Source: Anodontia alba
Taxonomy: Eukaryota; Mollusca; Bivalvia; Lucinida; Lucinidae
DNA: 64,000 nt
Direction of reading: 5' to 3'
Assembly: GCA_964016985.1 (NCBI GenBank)
Contig: OZ024837.1
Coordinates: 38,470,713-38,534,712 of the forward strand
The notes under the pieces are model-generated. The model was not told the origin of the DNA and ran no database searches. It saw only the letters and a program-made list of their open reading frames with translations. The position numbers and the translations under genes were made by a program. Below are positions 59,365 to 64,000 of this stretch, piece after piece (position 1 is the stretch's first letter; the number at the start of each line of letters is the position of its first letter).

Positions 59365-59495
59365 GAACACTCTTAGCAAGTGCCTCGCGAACTTCATCTT
59401 TCCCTCCTAGGAAAGTGTATTATAAAAACGGTGGCCTCAAACAAGCTGACAAGGACTTTCAATCGCTTAAACCTACTGACGTACAGGTCATTAAT
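59365..59495 (+). CDS. Gene 3, 131-nt exon (core of secreted-protein family)
   Basis: The acceptor is tatcttttacag and the donor gtaagt; it uses 2 nt of a split Arg codon and then 43 codons, phase 0 at the end, identical in length and phase to the gene 2 exon. It contains TLLAS at the start, the Y-K-x-G-G motif, K-Q-A, D-F-Q-S-L and P-T-x-V. An element A copy ends at 59295, only 70 nt upstream, and a Tc1/mariner-like MITE begins 85 nt downstream, so this exon sits between two recent insertions and is itself untouched. Product unrecognised; secretion is inferred from the preceding convertase-site exon. Confidence 0.87.
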
Positions 59496-59579
59496 GTAAG
59501 TAATTTTACACATAGCTTTTCTCTATACTACAAAATTGTCTGTACATTGTGTTTTATGCTGGTAGTAGAACAGGTAAAA

Positions 59580-59963
59580 TACAGTCAAACCTCAATAGCT
59601 CGAACACCGATGGTTCCTTTACCATGGCTAATTCGAACTCGATTTTGAGTCCCTATGAAATTCTTCCGCTAGGTCAAGAAAACAAATCTTTATGGAAGTT
59701 TTCATACTTTATCATGAAATTGTATGTTGTGTGTACTCATTTGAATTGCCTCATCAAGGCGATTCTAATGAGCATACTTAAAATACAATTATTGTGCAGA
59801 AAATGGAAAAAAAAAATTCCTAAATTATTGCTGTTTGCCTCCTGACCTGGCGCTATGATTAACCCTCAGTGGCTCGAACTACCCACATATATTCAAGCCA
59901 TATGAGTTACCCTCAGTGGCTCCAACTACCCAGATATATTCAAGCCATTGAGGATCGACTGTA
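59580..59963 (-). mobile_element. Element B copy with duplicated end, in gene 3 intron
   Basis: Begins TACAGTCAAACCTCAATAGC 85 nt after the 131-nt exon. The far end repeats a ~50-bp block (CCCTCAGTGGCTCGAACTAC twice, with variation) before GATCGACTGTA. Confidence 0.8.
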
Positions 59964-60127
59964 CATATAATTTGGTATGCATACGTAGATTCTATAAATT
60001 TAGCAGTTTGCTAACTGCATAATAGTAAAGAAGATGTCCAGAAATAGCCATAATCACAGTTAATTGCCTACGAATTAAACCAAGACGAAGAGTATACAAA
60101 CTACGACGCGCACATACTCGTTACAAA

Positions 60128-60386
60128 CATCACGGAAACATGCTTATATAATTTTGACCCCCTTAAACCCCATTTTTATATAGTAAAACTAGAGTTTACA
60201 GGGGTATACATTATTTTTCTTATTTCTGCTCAAAAACATAAATTGCGGCGAGGCGGTTCTAACGAGTTTCCGCAATCTATGTTTCAAGCAGAAATATGAA
60301 AAAAATATCAGAATTTTTTATCTGAAAATTTTCCTTTTTTGGTTGTAAAATGTTCAATATATTTGAATAAGCGTGTTTTCGTAATG
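60128..60386 (+). mobile_element. Element A copy 18, palindrome partly deleted
   Basis: Ends are intact; the left palindrome arm is largely missing (AAATTGCGGCGAGGCGG). It lies in the last intron of gene 3. Confidence 0.83.
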
Positions 60387-60524
60387 GCAACAAAAGAAAG
60401 ATTAAATTATTTGAGACGCAACATTACACATAAAATTGGCATTACATTACACAACAGATCAGATCGCCAAGCTGCAACTTCGCAATCTTGTCCGAACTAT
60501 TACATTTGATAAAATATGGTACAC

Positions 60525-60883
60525 TACAGTCGAACCTCTATGGCTCGAAGACCGGTGGCTCGTTTACCATGGCTAATTCGAACTCGTTTTTGAGTCCCTA
60601 CGAAACTCTTCAAGAAAACAAATATTTAAGGAAATTTTCTTATTTTATCATGAAATTGTATGTAGTGTGTATTCATTAGAATCGCCTCATCGAGGCGATT
60701 CTAATGAGTACACTCAACATACAATAATTGTGTAAAAAGTCGAAAAAAAAAAAAAAATCCAAAATTATCGTTATTTGCTTCCTAGCTTGGCACCATGGTT
60801 CACCCTCAATGGCTCGAACTACCCATGTCTCGAATAATTTTCTATGGTCCCAAAGATGTTCGAGCTCCTGAAGTTCGACTGTA
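60525..60883 (-). mobile_element. Element B copy, complete, in gene 3 intron
   Basis: Bounded by TACAGTCGAACCTCTATGG and GAAGTTCGACTGTA. The central palindrome (AATCGCCTCATCGAGGCGAT) is perfect. Confidence 0.85.
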
Positions 60884-60889
60884 CAATGT

Positions 60890-61755
60890 TATTATAGAAG
60901 CACGACGCAAGGGTCTGAAGGCAATCTGAATAGGACTCACTTACTGAATTATTTGCTTCGTGTCTCACTACCACTATATGTAAAATGCATGAAAATCAAT
61001 GCCATAAAAATGTTTATGAAAGAGCGGATTAAGTACATCTGGTAATTTATAATCTTTGCTCGTGGTTAAGTATAATCCCTTGTGAGGTTCTGGTATGTAT
61101 TAGATCTACATATGATTCGCAACGTCAAAAAACTTACCTTCTAACATGTGCACTCAACGACTACTTTTATCAGCCTGCGCATCTATGAAGTCTTGTAAGA
61201 GTATTTGTAGTCCGCATGAAGATAATTTGCATCCTTGACTATCCAAAACGCATCCAGTGAAGATTCTCATCAGATTGAGCAAATGAGCAAGTTGTTCTGA
61301 AATCTTCGCTGGGCACACATAAAAAATATAATTAATATTTATAGGTCTAATTTGGCGACTTAAGATATTTCCCCAGAACTGGCCACATAAAAAGTTAAAG
61401 ATAATCTTCTTGGTCTAACAGTACAGCTTTTATATAGTGGAGTTTACTTTACGCCCTTTGTAATCATCTAGCCAATATCAAGATTTTACTGAGCATTTAC
61501 TTGTTTAAGAGGGTCACTGAAGAGACCTTATTGGCCGTCATTAACTTGTTGAGCCCAGAAAAAAATGATACTTCTGCCGTTTTAGTTTTGTGAGTGTGTT
61601 CATTGCTCCCAAGGGTCAGTCCATTTATGGCTGTTTATGGTAACTTCAACTGGTTTTAGTACTATGTGGCGTCCATAAAACATCTCTCTGCACTTCACTA
61701 TAGAGTGGTTTCTATTTTATAGTATTTTGTGAGCATTGAGCCCATTCCAGGATTC
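60890..61755. other. Intron of gene 3, no gene
   Basis: The block at 61225-61315 (CATCCAGTGAAGATTCTC / GAAATCTTCGCTGGGC) is a decayed copy of an inverted repeat seen better at 52465-52545 and 42680-42800. Confidence 0.5.
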
Positions 61756-62044
61756 CATTACAAAAACAAGCTTATTCAAATATACTGAAAATTTTACCAC
61801 CAAAAATTGAAAATTTTCAGATAAAAAAAAAAACTGTGATATTTTTCATATTTCTGCTCAACACATAGATTGTGGGTACTCGTTAGAACCACCTCGACGA
61901 GACGGTTCTAACGAGTACCACAATCTATGTTTTTGAGCAGAAATAAGAAAAATAATATATACCTCTGAAAACCACTGGGCAGTTTTTACTGTATAGAAGC
62001 TGGGTTTAAGGGGGTCAACCTTATTTAGTTATGTTTTCGTGATG
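61756..62044 (-). mobile_element. Element A copy 19, complete, inverted
   Basis: Ends CATTACAAAAACAAGC and TATGTTTTCGTGATG, with several mismatches in the palindrome. It lies in the last intron of gene 3. Confidence 0.82.
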
Positions 62045-62229
62045 GTATTTAACATTTATATGCGGGTCATTAATGACGCATAATTTGTAGAAACTGGCTG
62101 GCCTGGCCCAGACAAGTTGACATTTTTGCCGTTTACAGGTTTGTGAGTGTGTTCATTGCTCTCAAGGGTCATTACGTTTTTTATTTATTTCAAAAAATTG
62201 TTCAGCTCTACTTTGTGTATGATAAAATT

Positions 62230-62455
62230 CACTAACCTATTTATGCCGAGTGGACTCTCCTACAATAACTCTTTGGACAGATCCATTTCATATATAAATG
62301 GGGTTTTGTTAGTTTTTTATTATTACAATGTTTTTGTAGAAAATTCAAATGTTGATGAAAACTATGCAGACCCTGATCAGACGTGATGGCGTCTGATCTG
62401 GTTCTAATCTGTTTGCCTATGTTCCTTTTACAAGACACCAGACTTATATGGTTTA
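62230..62455. repeat. Foldback repeat in last intron of gene 3
   Basis: TTTATGCCGAGTGGACTCTC flank, shared with 44115-44160, followed by a hairpin at 62355-62425 (CAGACCCTGATCAGACG / CGTCTGATCTGGTTCT). Confidence 0.6.
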
Positions 62456-62857
62456 ACTTTTACCTCAGAGGATCAAATGCATTATCCTTCTGGTCTATAG
62501 TTTGTGATGTCCTTGACTTTATTCTCAATAATTTGGTATAGTGGGCCCTCGTTACAACGCTCGCATTTGTTTCGAAAGGAATTGCCGTTAAAAAAACTTT
62601 TTTTTTTTTGTAAACAATCCTTAAACGCAACAGAATGGTATATAAGAAAAGAAAATGTATTATTTTTATTTTCTCAAGTAATGTATCATTTGGATATTTG
62701 TTAGAATCGGCTCAGTTTCCGGAAGTATTAGATACACTATTCTTGCGCATGTTCTCATTAATTGTCATGTTGAAGCAATAATTAGTACTTCATTCAAAGC
62801 GCTGCTCGTAAATGTTTTAGGACATATTACCGTACATGTATCTTGTTTTCTCTTCAG

Positions 62858-63007
62858 AATGTCAAGTACGGAAATGTTGGGAAATTCAATGTTGATCTAA
62901 TAGAAAATACGCCACCTGCCCGTGCACAACTAAACATACACTCGCTCATTAGGAATGGTGATGGCACGACAGATTACAGCAGACACACAATTGTTTATTG
63001 GGATTAA
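62858..63007 (+). CDS. Gene 3, last exon
   Basis: The acceptor is gttttctcttcag; the exon is 49 codons plus TAA, phase 0, 150 nt. It carries K-Y-G-N-V-G, F-N-V-D-L, a PP-A-R-A turn, L-N-I-H-S-L, R-N-G-D-G-T, then D-Y-S-R-H-T and the terminal I-V-Y-W-D. The alternation of hydrophobic and polar residues suggests a small beta-rich domain. Joined to its two upstream exons the predicted mature chain after the convertase site is 99 residues, without cysteine. No clear AATAAA was seen soon after the stop; an ATTAAA occurs near 63399. A perfect 66-bp palindrome lies 167 bp downstream. Confidence 0.87.
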   Translation, partial: NVKYGNVGKFNVDLIENTPPARAQLNIHSLIRNGDGTTDYSRHTIVYWD

Positions 63008-63173
63008 ATTGCCGCTCAAAGCAGGATCATTTCCGCCGCACTGCGTGAAAGCGCTTTTCGGACTTTCCCTCGAATAGACTTACATTTTAGCTCTGGTCCC
63101 TTAACAAAGCCACAGGTGTAGTTTTTCGGTTGAAGTATCCCCTTTGCCTACCGCTTACGTGAGAGAACGACAT

Positions 63174-63239
63174 AGTATCACCAGAACCTATGTCGTAAGC
63201 GGTAGGCCTACCGCTTACGACATAGGTTCTGGTGATACT
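63174..63239. repeat. 66-bp perfect palindrome downstream of gene 3
   Basis: AGTATCACCAGAACCTATG at the start is mirrored exactly to CATAGGTTCTGGTGATACT at the end, centred on AGGCCT. Part of one arm (CCTACCGCTTACG) occurs again at 63147. Confidence 0.97.
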
Positions 63240-63299
63240 TGCGGACGTGAAGGCTCAACTGAATCTTTGAGGTTCGCAGACGCTACACCGTTTTTTTAA

Positions 63300-63790
63300 A
63301 TGACACAGCTCATTTTATAATTTTCCTTTGCAACTGAACAAATATTGTTGTACTTGATGGCCGTGTGTTGATGATTTTATTTATAGTTAGTCCAGTCGAT
63401 TAAAATGTTCAAACAATTTTCTTATATATTGAACATTGTATGTGATTCTCCAATGCGGCATTGTTAACAGAGACAAGTTTCCGGTGCCAGTACTTAACTA
63501 TATTACAAACGGGTGCACATAATGGTCACTGGTACTTAATTATGTTAACACTGGATACAGATAATGTATTCAGTATTTATTTACTCAAAGTCGAATGTTT
63601 TGACACCGCTTAAAACAGGATCGTTTTATAATTTTGGTTTGCGGTAGCAATGGATGCTATTTTACTGCCATGACAACCGTATATGTATGTTTTTAATTAT
63701 ATATATTTACTAGCCAGTCTCTTGAAATGCCTAAACGATTTTCTTATATTTCGACCATTCAAACGTTTCTGTGAATGCGACACTGACTGG
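63300..63790 (+). repeat. Imperfect direct duplication, ~310-bp spacing
   Basis: TTTTATAATTTTCCTTTGC at 63312 and TTTTATAATTTTGGTTTGCG at 63624 start two units, which later share AATTTTCTTATAT / GATTTTCTTATAT. No reading frame. Confidence 0.55.
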
Positions 63791-64000
63791 CAGCGAAAGG
63801 CGCATGATGTCAGAACTAAACTTCATTAGTTTGGAAGGACAAAGTGTGTACCATACATAATTATCATTATATACATAGGTTGTCACTGATATCTTAAAAG
63901 ATCCTGTGATGTCACGCCTACGGAATATTAGTACGTTTCCAGGGAGGCTATTATGTCAGAATCTGTTTTGTTAAAATACGGTCTTCTGTAAAAAGAAATA

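Overview
The window looks like animal nuclear DNA, most likely from a bivalve mollusc. It is AT-rich and carries spliced genes with short exons in long introns. It is packed with short foldback elements, tRNA-derived SINE-like copies, a decayed Tc1-like transposase and decayed reverse-transcriptase fragments. The bivalve assignment is an inference from the style of repeats and retroelement fragments; no conserved housekeeping gene is present to anchor it.

Almost all open frames longer than 60 codons are chance frames or pieces of repeats. The real coding signal is a set of small exons on the + strand forming three tandem members of one gene family. Gene 1 contributes only its last exon (3587-3736). 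Gene 2 has exons at 24311-24358, 27763-27893 and 37105-37254. Gene 3 has exons at 52642-52689, 59365-59495 and 62858-63007. Exon lengths (48, 131 and 150 nt) and intron phases (1, 1, 0) are identical between genes 2 and 3, and all three last exons are 150 nt. The 48-nt exon encodes a basic proprotein-convertase-type site (RNKR in gene 2, RVKR in gene 3) followed by Gly. The predicted mature chain is 99 residues without cysteine. Possible first (signal peptide) exons are offered at 20091-20154 and 49298-49352 at low confidence. I do not recognise the family with certainty. Its spacing of motifs faintly recalls small C-terminal RNase-type domains of bacterial polymorphic toxins, which is a hypothesis only.

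The rest is mobile and repetitive DNA. (A) About 19 copies of a ~280-bp palindromic element with CAT...ATG ends and no visible target duplication. (B) Tc1/mariner-like MITEs with TACAGTCGAAC ends. (C) Related MITEs with ACAGTCGACTCTCG ends and an internal hairpin. (D) Elements with TAAGGCTGGC ends. (E) Many GCAAACAGTGTAGAC foldbacks. (F) TGCTCAGCT/AGCTGAGCA elements. (G) Retroelement fragments and tails, concentrated at 20.6-23.3, 33.9-34.5, 55.2-56.9 and 57.7 kb.

Layout: 0-3.6 kb repeats and gene 1 end; 3.8-24 kb intergenic or 5' region of gene 2, with repeats, a Tc1 relic and large inverted repeats; 24.3-37.3 kb gene 2; 37.3-52.6 kb repeats including a ~1.9-kb satellite with a 100-bp unit; 52.6-63.0 kb gene 3, with MITEs and retroelement debris in its introns; 63.0-64 kb the 3' flank, with a perfect 66-bp palindrome.
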